Assembly: GCA_023417475.1 (NCBI GenBank)
Contig: JAEZFP010000068.1
Span: forward strand, 310,001 to 374,000
Direction of reading: 5' to 3'
Origin: Bacillota bacterium
Lineage (GTDB): Bacteria > Bacillota > UBA4882 > UBA8346
Length of the DNA: 64,000 nucleotides
The position numbers were made by a program, and so were the translations under genes. Shown here in pieces: positions 32,935 to 40,177 of this stretch. The number at the start of each line of letters is the position of its first letter. The first letter of the stretch is position 1. A model generated the notes under the pieces. It saw only the letters and a program-made list of their open reading frames with translations. It was not told the DNA's origin and did not search any database.

Positions 32935-33726
32935 TTAACGAATCCAAGCCGCTAAAAAATTCAGTAAAAAACCCCCGCCGATCGCCATGGTGGTACTGGT
33001 TAACGTACCCATCAAATAATATTCCGCGAAGCTTCGGTCATTCAACTCATTAAAGCGGGCGATCGATTTGGCGGTAAGGATAAATGCGACCGACGGCAGG
33101 CTTTGGCATTGCACAAAGGTTAATATTAAAAACCGTTCCAAGATCCCTATATACGTTCCGGATTGTATTTTCGAACTATGTTCGACCCGCAACGGTTGTT
33201 TTTCAATACTATTCAAAAGCTTTCGGACTAAAAATACTCCACCGATACAAATATAGATATAACCGTTCGCGATCATTAACAATTGGTTGAACGAGTAGTT
33301 TAGCTGAGGTTTGACCGGTTGGGTCAATACCGTAAGTGTTTTGGGGCTGATCAGGTTCTGATAAAACGTGGCGATCGCCGGATTGACAGACAGATCAAAC
33401 CACTGCCACACCACAAAAATCATCAAGAAGTGTCCGAGCTGGTCGACTAAAAACCAGAGTAAATCCAATCCGTATTTGTTTTTGGGAGTCAAAAGCGCTT
33501 TAATGTAATCCACAGCAATATGGAGGACCGTTACCACGACAATGAATGGCAACATTGTCCCAAAACTATAAAAGTGAAGCACCAACAGCAATACGAAAAA
33601 TGTGATCAAACCATGAATTAAAAAAGCCCCCAAACGTCGCTGAGCTTTCCGTCTTGCCAAATTGGTTGATTGTAACATAAAGTCGGAAATGCCATGACTC
33701 ATGAACGTCAATAATAGTGATTCCAT
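32935..33726 (-). CDS. DUF3307 integral membrane protein
   Basis: 263 residues with about six hydrophobic segments, for example FLIHGLITFFVLLLVLHF, LPFIVVVTVLHIAVDYI and IYICIGGVFLVRKLL. The N-terminal half fits DUF3307 (HGISDFMLQSTNLARRK, LGAFLIHGL, VDYIKALL). In other Firmicutes DUF3307 genes lie next to SatD genes, as here (satD-like 45 bases upstream). Function is unknown; a link to secretion or acid tolerance comes only from the sat locus of Streptococcus mutans. Confidence 0.8.
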   Translation of the reverse strand: MESLLLTFMSHGISDFMLQSTNLARRKAQRRLGAFLIHGLITFFVLLLVLHFYSFGTMLPFIVVVTVLHIAVDYIKALLTPKNKYGLDLLWFLVDQLGHFLMIFVVWQWFDLSVNPAIATFYQNLISPKTLTVLTQPVKPQLNYSFNQLLMIANGYIYICIGGVFLVRKLLNSIEKQPLRVEHSSKIQSGTYIGILERFLILTFVQCQSLPSVAFILTAKSIARFNELNDRSFAEYYLMGTLTSTTMAIGGGFLLNFLAAWIR

Positions 33727-33770
33727 GTTTCACCACCATTGGTCAGTCTTTACCGCACCAAAATCCAGGT

Positions 33771-34418
33771 TCATTTTTCCAGTACACCCTCGCACGGGTG
33801 AAAAATTGGATACCGTTCGGACAATAGTTGCTTAACATTTTGCTCAGTACGATTAATTTCAGGCCAATGGGCGGCATAACAACGCTTTTGCACATTTTGA
33901 CGGGCAATTTTCAAAACTTCCGCCGCCTTTTGATAGGTTCCGTATAATTGATAGAAATGCACCGCTTCCCATTGGGCGTCGGTCCAACGGGCGATGTACG
34001 TATCATTCAATAGATAGATCGTGTTCAACGCCAAATCGAAATAATTGTCGGGGGTGCAAAAGCGAGTGCCGGGGAATTTGTCTTTGGCAAATGAATCCAA
34101 CGCATTCCGGGCGCGAAAAAAGGCTTCACCGTTCATTTCCCAGGAATTCATCGTCTGATCAAAAGCTTCGATACTACCAATACCCACGCCCACCCGGATC
34201 TGAAGCGGCAGACAGTGATACCGCAGTTCGCGCAGGATCTGTGGCAGTGTTGCCGGTTCATTGCAGACCGCTTGGATTTCATCCCCGCGCGAGAGTGTAA
34301 ATGGCGTTAGCAAGCTAGGGTAATGTAGCTGACTGAAAGCCGGTTTCAATTTGGCCGCGAATTGTTCGGCAAGTTTTGAATTGATGATATCCGCGGTAAT
34401 TACCGCATAGCGATTCAC
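33771..34418 (-). CDS. SatD family protein
   Basis: 215 residues, start GTG after AAGGTGG. The N-terminal part has the SatD pattern YAVITADIINSK, then SRGDEIQAVC and IRVGVGIGSIEA, which recalls nucleotide-cyclase-like folds. The C-terminal part has a helix-turn-helix-like stretch, YQKAAEVLKIARQNVQKR. The partner gene is the DUF3307 membrane protein downstream. The pairing suggests a cytoplasmic sensor plus membrane component, but the activity is unknown. Confidence 0.8.
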   Translation of the reverse strand: MNRYAVITADIINSKLAEQFAAKLKPAFSQLHYPSLLTPFTLSRGDEIQAVCNEPATLPQILRELRYHCLPLQIRVGVGIGSIEAFDQTMNSWEMNGEAFFRARNALDSFAKDKFPGTRFCTPDNYFDLALNTIYLLNDTYIARWTDAQWEAVHFYQLYGTYQKAAEVLKIARQNVQKRCYAAHWPEINRTEQNVKQLLSERYPIFHPCEGVLEK

Positions 34419-34455
34419 GGCGTTCCACCTTACCTTTTACCTGTTTACCGTTCTA

Positions 34456-34464
34456 ATTATACCA
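34456..34464 (-). promoter_or_regulatory. Extended -10 promoter of the satD-DUF3307 pair
   Basis: The minus strand reads TGGTATAAT about 40 bases before the satD-like start: a perfect -10 box with the TGn extension; no good -35 box. Confidence 0.6.
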
Positions 34465-34471
34465 TAATTTG

Positions 34472-36373
34472 TTATTGACGCTCCATTATTTTTACAAACG
34501 GTTGCATTTTCGGAAGCTGTTTCGGTGGAGTTTCACCCTTCCGCAAAGGAACCATCAACACTCCCAGCCGTAATTCTTTCACGCCGTTCAAGTTAATCGC
34601 CAGCTTCCGATATTGGTGATTGGGATTTTGACCAAACGGATTGGGCGATTTCATAAACGGTTTTGCCGGTAACACTTGCAATTGGGCGTTTGACGGCTCC
34701 AGCACTTTAACCCATAATCGTTCGGTTCCTGAGCTCAGCAAGGCGCTGCGCCGATCGGGTTGCAACTCCACTTTGGCTTGCGTATGCATGAACCACCAAA
34801 CCCGGCTGGGTTCCTTCAAACTCAACTCATCCCGGACGACGATCTGACGGCGTTGATTGATCAAAAACAGTCCGCGCCAAGCTTTCTTCACTTGCCGGGC
34901 ATACGCTTGGCTGAGATCAACAATGGTTGCCGCCTCAGCGGGCTTGGATGAAAAATAGATCACTTCCGAACGGGCCGCGGGGTCCTGTTCCGGACCCGTC
35001 CCGGGATTGATGACGAGCGTGTTTTGACCTTCGCCCATTTTTCGATAGTAGGTCCAACGTTGCCAATTGGTAAAATCAAAATAGCCGGGCAGGTCATATT
35101 GATCGGCGCCTAATTCTCCGGCCCACTCCACCCCATTACTGGAAAGCACAAAGGCGCCTTGGTCAAGGTCAGTGAAATTGCGATTCAACGTTTGACTGCC
35201 TTTAATCCCTGCAATGATCGCCTGCTCCTGCCAGGAACTGCGCAACATCACCACTTCGGCGCCGCGGAAGTAACGATCCAATGGAAAAAGCGTCTTTTCG
35301 GGAGGATTGACTTGGGTTGGCCGATACCATAACAGATCCAGCGGCGCCGGATTGCGATCAGCGGCATTCCGTTGGTACCACGCCACTTCGGGCAAATGAT
35401 AGCGGCTGGCGAGCCAAAACAGTTGTTCCGCGCCAAAAGCTCCCGGCGCCGCATCCCCGTAATAAAAACCGAAGTTGTTCGCGGTCAGATACATTGAGAA
35501 TAACGCGGTCCGGTCCAGCCCGGGCTGGTTCGACAGTTCGAAATCTTTGCCAAGCGCCGAATCCAACGCCGCCAAATAAACTGTTACGTAATAAGTGCCA
35601 TAATCCCAGTAACTTAATCCCTCATCCCAAGCGCCGTCCGGTTGAAACCCGCTTAACGAGTTCGGTAACGATTGCAATGTTCCTTGAATCAACGTTTCGG
35701 CCAGATCGGGATTTTCAGAAGCGACGGCCAAGGCGCCGATCCCGAAACCACTGTTGCAAACGAGATTGAAGTAGGACGATTGCTGATTAACCCATCCTTT
35801 TCCGGAACGAAAATATTGAATTGCCGGACGGATCCCCTGATCAATAATTGCGTTGCGGAGGATTTTGCGTTGCGAGTCATTCCATTGATCATAAAGCCAA
35901 TCATAACCAATGGCTAAGGCATGGATCATCTCGGCGTTTTCGACGGCGATGATTCCGTCTTTCATTTCAAAGTCGACGATCGCCTGCAACTCCTGCCAAA
36001 CCCGCTCGGGGTAGGCCGTATCCCCGTTTAAACGAAATAACATTCCCAGCAGATAAACCCGGCGCAAGATTTGACGGCTGATTCCCATCAAGCTTTGGCG
36101 ATCCTTGCCAAAACGGCTAACCGGCTCTTTCAATATACCGGATCCTTGCTTTGCGAGCGCTTGATACCATCTTTTTAAAAACGCCTCCTGATCAATCCGT
36201 TCTTTCAATTGATTAAAATCGCCCATAGTCGCCAGCAACCGGGGGTGGCCGAGGTTTAATGTCGCCAAGATGGAGTTTTTATTTCGGACCGCCCGGACCC
36301 CCGGTACCGATGAGCCGATCAGCAACAGGATGAGCAACGCGATGACGCCAGCGCGATGGAATTTCCGAAACAT
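34472..36373 (-). CDS. Exported heparinase II/III-like polysaccharide lyase family protein
   Basis: 633 residues. A signal peptide with a hydrophobic core (ALLILLLIGSSVPGV) spans about residues 1-29. Then an alpha-helical toroid follows with AIGYDWLYDQWND, QQSSYFNLVCNSGFGIGAL and DGAWDEGLSYWDYGTYYV, and a C-terminal beta-sandwich (GAFVLSSNGVEWAGELGADQY). This is the architecture of heparinase II/III and related PL families, which cleave uronic-acid polysaccharides by elimination. The Asn, Tyr and Tyr residues in the helical part are plausible catalytic residues. Substrate cannot be predicted. Confidence 0.8.
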   Translation of the reverse strand: MFRKFHRAGVIALLILLLIGSSVPGVRAVRNKNSILATLNLGHPRLLATMGDFNQLKERIDQEAFLKRWYQALAKQGSGILKEPVSRFGKDRQSLMGISRQILRRVYLLGMLFRLNGDTAYPERVWQELQAIVDFEMKDGIIAVENAEMIHALAIGYDWLYDQWNDSQRKILRNAIIDQGIRPAIQYFRSGKGWVNQQSSYFNLVCNSGFGIGALAVASENPDLAETLIQGTLQSLPNSLSGFQPDGAWDEGLSYWDYGTYYVTVYLAALDSALGKDFELSNQPGLDRTALFSMYLTANNFGFYYGDAAPGAFGAEQLFWLASRYHLPEVAWYQRNAADRNPAPLDLLWYRPTQVNPPEKTLFPLDRYFRGAEVVMLRSSWQEQAIIAGIKGSQTLNRNFTDLDQGAFVLSSNGVEWAGELGADQYDLPGYFDFTNWQRWTYYRKMGEGQNTLVINPGTGPEQDPAARSEVIYFSSKPAEAATIVDLSQAYARQVKKAWRGLFLINQRRQIVVRDELSLKEPSRVWWFMHTQAKVELQPDRRSALLSSGTERLWVKVLEPSNAQLQVLPAKPFMKSPNPFGQNPNHQYRKLAINLNGVKELRLGVLMVPLRKGETPPKQLPKMQPFVKIMERQ

Positions 36374-36469
36374 TGATCGTTTCTCCGTTCATTGTTCCTT
36401 GAGGATACATTCGGCATTGACCGTGGTAATCCCTTTTCAAAGACAATGATAACCGGTTATGCAAACTGA

Positions 36470-36514
36470 AAAAAAGATAGACCGTTTCGCGGGGAAACGG
36501 TCTATCTTTTTTTC
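36470..36514. terminator. Bidirectional terminator
   Basis: A long near-perfect palindrome, AGACCGTTTC with GAAACGGTCT, is flanked by A7 and T7 runs, so it can stop transcription on both strands. It ends the transcript of the small gene at 36502-36681 and overlaps its stop codon. Confidence 0.92.
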
Positions 36515-36681
36515 TTGCGCAACATAGTCTGGAATAATTCGTCCTCCGGCGGCAGCGGTTTTCCCAATACCACCTCGTCCATTAACGCCTGCGGACCGAT
36601 GATATCTTCAACGATCCCTTCGAGTGCCGGACGTTTTTCATTCACAAAGGATTGGATCCAAACTTCATCGTTCTCTGCCAT
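36502..36681 (-). CDS. Small hypothetical protein (59 residues) cotranscribed with a CBS protein
   Basis: Minus-strand frame MAENDEVWIQSFVNEKRP ... ending TMLRKKKR, 59 residues. A good ribosome-binding site (CAGGAGT) precedes the ATG. It starts 14 bases after the CBS-domain gene and ends in a strong terminator, so it is very likely real. It is acidic in the middle with a basic Lys/Arg end, no membrane segment, and no family that I recognise. It could be a small partner or regulator of the CBS protein, but that is only from position. Confidence 0.7.
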   Translation of the reverse strand: MAENDEVWIQSFVNEKRPALEGIVEDIIGPQALMDEVVLGKPLPPEDELFQTMLRKKKR

Positions 36682-36695
36682 GATGGACTCCTGCC

Positions 36696-37127
36696 TTAAA
36701 GGTTTTCCGGTTGCGAGGGATTGGAGACCATTCCCAGGGTTTTCGCGAGTTCGACATCGGTTTTCGCTTGGGTCGCCAGGTCGCCCAAGGCTACGATGCC
36801 CACTAAACGGTCGTTATCGACGACCGGCAACCGGCGAATTTGCGAATTGGCCATAATGGCGGCCGCCTGATGCAAATCCATATCCGAACTGATCGCCTGA
36901 ACCTGCGAAGTCATTACGTCCCGAACCGGAGTTACTTTGGGATCTTTACCGTGGGCAATGTTGCGAACCACGATGTCGCGGTCGGTGATCATGCCGATGA
37001 TCTGATCTCCCTGGCAGACGGGCACCGATCCCACGTCATGCTTCTGCATTAATTGCGCCGCCTGCACCACATTGGTATCGGGACTGACATAGGCCACTTC
37101 ATTGGTCATGATATCTTTTATCTTCAA
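36696..37127 (-). CDS. Stand-alone CBS-domain pair protein
   Basis: 143 residues; start TTG after AAGGAGG. Two CBS motifs are visible: MTNEVAYVSPDTNVVQAAQLM with VCQGDQIIGMITDRDIVVR, then MTSQVQAISSDMDLHQAAAIM with VVDNDRLVGIVALGDLA. Such pairs bind adenine nucleotides and regulate a partner, often unknown. The final 25 residues look disordered. A 59-residue gene follows in the same transcript. Confidence 0.92.
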   Translation of the reverse strand: MKIKDIMTNEVAYVSPDTNVVQAAQLMQKHDVGSVPVCQGDQIIGMITDRDIVVRNIAHGKDPKVTPVRDVMTSQVQAISSDMDLHQAAAIMANSQIRRLPVVDNDRLVGIVALGDLATQAKTDVELAKTLGMVSNPSQPENL

Positions 37128-37203
37128 TTCTTGACTGCCTCCTTTTGTTTACTTACATTGTAACCAAGAGAAGTCCGTCTCATGCAGCGGCCGCAACGAC
37201 AGT

Positions 37204-37228
37204 AAAAAAAAACCGCCTCGCGGCGGTT
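37204..37228 (-). terminator. Terminator after the 108-residue hypothetical gene
   Basis: On the minus strand AACCGCC, loop GCGA, GGCGGTT, then a run of eight or more T. It touches the stop codon of the gene before it. Confidence 0.93.
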
Positions 37229-37554
37229 TATGTAAGACTGGCATATTTTTGATTTAACTTTTCGGTATCCGATACGTAAAGATGCGGAAGTTCATAGATA
37301 CCGTAGTCTTTGCCCGGAGTAATGATCCGTTCAATGATCAGATCCCAGATGACATCATTGATTAACCGTTGATCAGACTCCGACATATTCACATAGGAAG
37401 TTGAGATGGATAAACCGGAATATTGTACTTTTTGCCCAATCTCGCCGCGACGGGTTAACATGTCTTTAAAGTATTCAAAAATCGCGAACTCTGATGTGAC
37501 CGGTTCTTCTTTTAAAAATTTCAATGTCTCCAATAAAACTTCTTTTTTCTCCAT
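37228..37554 (-). CDS. Hypothetical protein, 108 residues
   Basis: Starts MEKKEVLLETLKFLKEEP with GGAGGTG upstream and ends in a strong terminator, so it is a real single-gene unit. Predicted as mostly helical (FAIFEYFKDMLTRRGEIG, DQRLINDVIWDLIIERI) with a short beta segment GIYELPHLYVSD. The layout resembles a small winged-helix-like fold, but no DNA-binding motif is clear. No family recognised; no signal peptide. Confidence 0.75.
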   Translation of the reverse strand: MEKKEVLLETLKFLKEEPVTSEFAIFEYFKDMLTRRGEIGQKVQYSGLSISTSYVNMSESDQRLINDVIWDLIIERIITPGKDYGIYELPHLYVSDTEKLNQKYASLT

Positions 37555-37696
37555 GGCATTTCACCTCCGTTCGAAAAGATGAATTCACCATGAAAATACA
37601 AAAATCCTTTCGAAAATGTCATTTCCAATGTTTTCAATTAAGTTAAAAATAAATATCCAAAATGTGAAACATTTTAAAAAATCTCCCTCATTTTCA

Positions 37697-38956
37697 CTAC
37701 CATGCCTGTCGCGCCTGCAATACCCAGTCAATCGGTTCCTGCCAATAGATACCCCGGCGCAGGAAAACTGCTTTAATTTGTGAAGGACTCATCCGCCCCT
37801 CATAATAGTAGCGGTCGATTAAAAAAGTCAATAGCAACGGCGACCACATCAACTCGCCGTGTTGCAGCTCTTTTCCCAGACAGACCGTTCGTTCGAAGGG
37901 GCCTTTGGCGCTCACAGGATCAATCCTGCCATCGCCGGACTGAGCGTAATCTGGATTATCCTTGGGTTCAATCCCGGAGCCGACACCGATCCCATTGGGG
38001 AGCTCCGGATGATAGACGCCTTGGAGGTCGTAGGAACCGTAGCCTAATCCATAAAAAGCGATGGCGTGGGGTACGGCTTCCTTCAACTTTGGCAACGATC
38101 CAAAGCCGTCCGCCAGCAAACCTTCGTTGGGGTCGAGCCAACGCATCATTGGTGTATAGCGGTTTGCAAATTCGGCGGCGGTACGCGGATAGTTGAGACC
38201 CGATTCAACCAGCTTTGTCCCGAAAAAGTACTGTTCGGTCAATTTTAACCCCAGCTCTTGAGCATAGTTTAGATCCCATTGGTTGCCATAAAAAATTTTT
38301 TCGCCGCGGCGCTGGCTGCCAATTTCATAAATGCCGTAGTGGGGTCCGCCGATTGAGATTAATGAACGGAAGCGCCCGGGATGCTTTGATACGACATACC
38401 GTCCGACCAACCCCCCTAAGCTATGCCCCACCCAATCCCATTGCGAATCCGGCCATTGCTCCTCGATCCGTTCGAGCAGCGGCGCCACATAATCCCGTTC
38501 AACTTGCGGCACTTCCAAGCGCCAATCGTATTTTAGGAAGATCAAGTTGATCTCCCCAACTTCCGACAGTTCTGTTTGCCAATCCTGGATTAGCTTGATC
38601 TTTTGATGATTTTCGGTACGATTGACTTTCCGCGCCCAATACGACAACTCGGCAACTAATTTCGCATAGGGTTTTAAGAAATTTTTGGAAAAACCCGGTC
38701 CCTTCCCCAAGGCCAAATACTTTTGGGGGATGGCTTGATAATTTTCGCCGTTTAAAAATGAAGCTTCCTGATGTTTTTTAAAATGCGGATATGGGGATTT
38801 TTCCAACCATTGCCGACTTTGCGAAGGCAACTTATCGATACATCCCCAAAAGCCCGGGGTAAAAATAATAAAAACCCGTTTCGGTTGAGCGGAAACCGGC
38901 GCCAAACTGATCCCGACCAAACAGAGCCAGATAACCATGGACAAACGTCGCTGCAT
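37697..38956 (-). CDS. Secreted LCAT-like lipase/acyltransferase (alpha/beta hydrolase)
   Basis: About 419 residues from ATG 38956 (GAGGAG upstream; a longer start adds nine residues). A signal peptide (SMVIWLCLVGISLAPVSA) leads to an alpha/beta hydrolase. The nucleophile elbow is VGHSLGGLVGRYVV near residue 195, and the LCAT-type motif KYDWRLEVPQ lies before it. Asp in SGDGRIDP and His in LQHGELMWSP are likely triad members. LCAT-like enzymes act on ester lipids; the substrate here is unknown. Confidence 0.8.
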   Translation of the reverse strand: MQRRLSMVIWLCLVGISLAPVSAQPKRVFIIFTPGFWGCIDKLPSQSRQWLEKSPYPHFKKHQEASFLNGENYQAIPQKYLALGKGPGFSKNFLKPYAKLVAELSYWARKVNRTENHQKIKLIQDWQTELSEVGEINLIFLKYDWRLEVPQVERDYVAPLLERIEEQWPDSQWDWVGHSLGGLVGRYVVSKHPGRFRSLISIGGPHYGIYEIGSQRRGEKIFYGNQWDLNYAQELGLKLTEQYFFGTKLVESGLNYPRTAAEFANRYTPMMRWLDPNEGLLADGFGSLPKLKEAVPHAIAFYGLGYGSYDLQGVYHPELPNGIGVGSGIEPKDNPDYAQSGDGRIDPVSAKGPFERTVCLGKELQHGELMWSPLLLTFLIDRYYYEGRMSPSQIKAVFLRRGIYWQEPIDWVLQARQAW

Positions 38957-39009
38957 CGGATCTCCTCGTCGCTGCAATGGCAATTGTTACATCGCAACAA
39001 AATTTGTTA

Positions 39010-39042
39010 TAAAAAAAAGGCCCCGCGATGTTCTGGGGCCTC
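39010..39042 (-). terminator. Terminator after the zinc-ribbon gene
   Basis: On the minus strand AGGCCCC pairs with GGGGCCT over a ten-base loop, followed by eight T. Confidence 0.92.
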
Positions 39043-39060
39043 TTATCAATATCAAGTAAA

Positions 39061-39354
39061 TTAAGCTTGTTTCCGGGATTGGAAGCAATCACGGCAGTAA
39101 ACTGGTTTTTCACCGGTCGGACGGAAAGGCACTTGGGTGCTGGCGCCGCATTCGGAGCATACTGCATCAAACATTTGGCGTGAACGTTGACCGCTGCTGG
39201 AACCACCCCGTTGTTGTTTGCGGGCAGCGCGGCAAGAAGAGCAACGACCAGGTTCGTTCTCAAAACCCTTGGAAGCGTAGAACTCTTGCTCGCTGGCTGA
39301 GAAAGTAAACTCTGAGCCGCAGTCTTTGCAGGTTAACGTTTTGTCTTGGTACAT
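39061..39354 (-). CDS. Zinc-ribbon protein (two CxxC pairs, zf-trcl type)
   Basis: 97 residues. Two zinc ribbons: KTLTCKDCGSEFTFSASEQ with RCSSCRAARKQQ, then DAVCSECGASTQVPF with PVYCRDCFQSRK. The first resembles the probable zinc-binding domain found alone in many bacteria; the pair is common in Firmicutes and CPR-like genomes. A Gly/Ser/Arg-rich linker joins them. The function is unknown; nucleic-acid or ribosome binding is suspected from the basic composition. AGGAGG precedes the ATG; the gene is monocistronic. Confidence 0.85.
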   Translation of the reverse strand: MYQDKTLTCKDCGSEFTFSASEQEFYASKGFENEPGRCSSCRAARKQQRGGSSSGQRSRQMFDAVCSECGASTQVPFRPTGEKPVYCRDCFQSRKQA

Positions 39355-39635
39355 GAAAACCTCCTAAATATTAGCCGCTTGGGCTAGTGATGGCCTTCCC
39401 TTGGGCTAAGTATAGAGGAAGCTTTAACTGACGAGTCAATCTGCTATACCATGCAATCCTAAGTTCGAGGCTCTAATCTCATTTTATCATGAAGTATGAA
39501 AAATTCAAGATCGTTACGTAAATTTTTCCATCAAACCCTCTATCGAATCACCATTTCATTTGCTTTCCGATAAAATAAATCCAGATGGTGCAAAAACTAT
39601 TCAATGCGATTTTAAGAGAAGGTGATGTTCAATTG

Positions 39636-40130
39636 ATGGCGGTCAATGAATTCAACCGGTCCGCAGCAGCGGATTATGCCAGAAAGTGGGCTTTGAGCAG
39701 GAATCCAGACTTTTTCGACTATTCAAATATCGGCGGAGACTGTACCAATTTTATCTCCCAAATACTCTACGCCGGATGTGGCGTTATGAATTACAACCGT
39801 TCTTTTGGATGGTATTATCATAATGCCAATGACAAGGCGCCGTCGTGGACGGCGGTCGCTTTTTTATATGATTTCCTAATTGGCAATCAAGCCGAGGGGC
39901 CATTTGCCGAACAAGTTGATATGCGGGGAGTTAGCGCGGGCGACCTGGTTCAACTGGGATTTCGCCAACGGGGTTTGTTTGAGCATTCGTTGTTCATTAC
40001 AAAGTATGAAGCGCCCAAGTTGGACCGGATTTATTTCGCAGCGCATACTCAAGACCTTTTGGACCAACCGTTAACCTATTATGATGCGGTTGACCGGCGG
40101 TTTCTGCGTATCGTGGGGTATCGCCGCTAA
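39636..40130 (+). CDS. Putative amidase-domain protein (Amidase_6 type)
   Basis: 164 residues from ATG 39636; a longer frame starts at 39585 without a ribosome-binding site, and a TTG one codon earlier is also possible (GAAGGTGA upstream). The pattern FNRSAAADYARKWA, GGDCTNFISQILYAGC and the later FEHSLFITKY fits the Amidase_6 family, with Cys of GGDCTNF and His of FEHS as catalytic pair. Relatives are often secreted with a leader; this one has none, so it would be cytoplasmic or released differently. One of very few plus-strand genes. Confidence 0.8.
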   Translation: MAVNEFNRSAAADYARKWALSRNPDFFDYSNIGGDCTNFISQILYAGCGVMNYNRSFGWYYHNANDKAPSWTAVAFLYDFLIGNQAEGPFAEQVDMRGVSAGDLVQLGFRQRGLFEHSLFITKYEAPKLDRIYFAAHTQDLLDQPLTYYDAVDRRFLRIVGYRR

Positions 40131-40177
40131 TAATGCAATGTAAAGGCGGGTTTTTCAACCCGCCGATCATCGATCCG

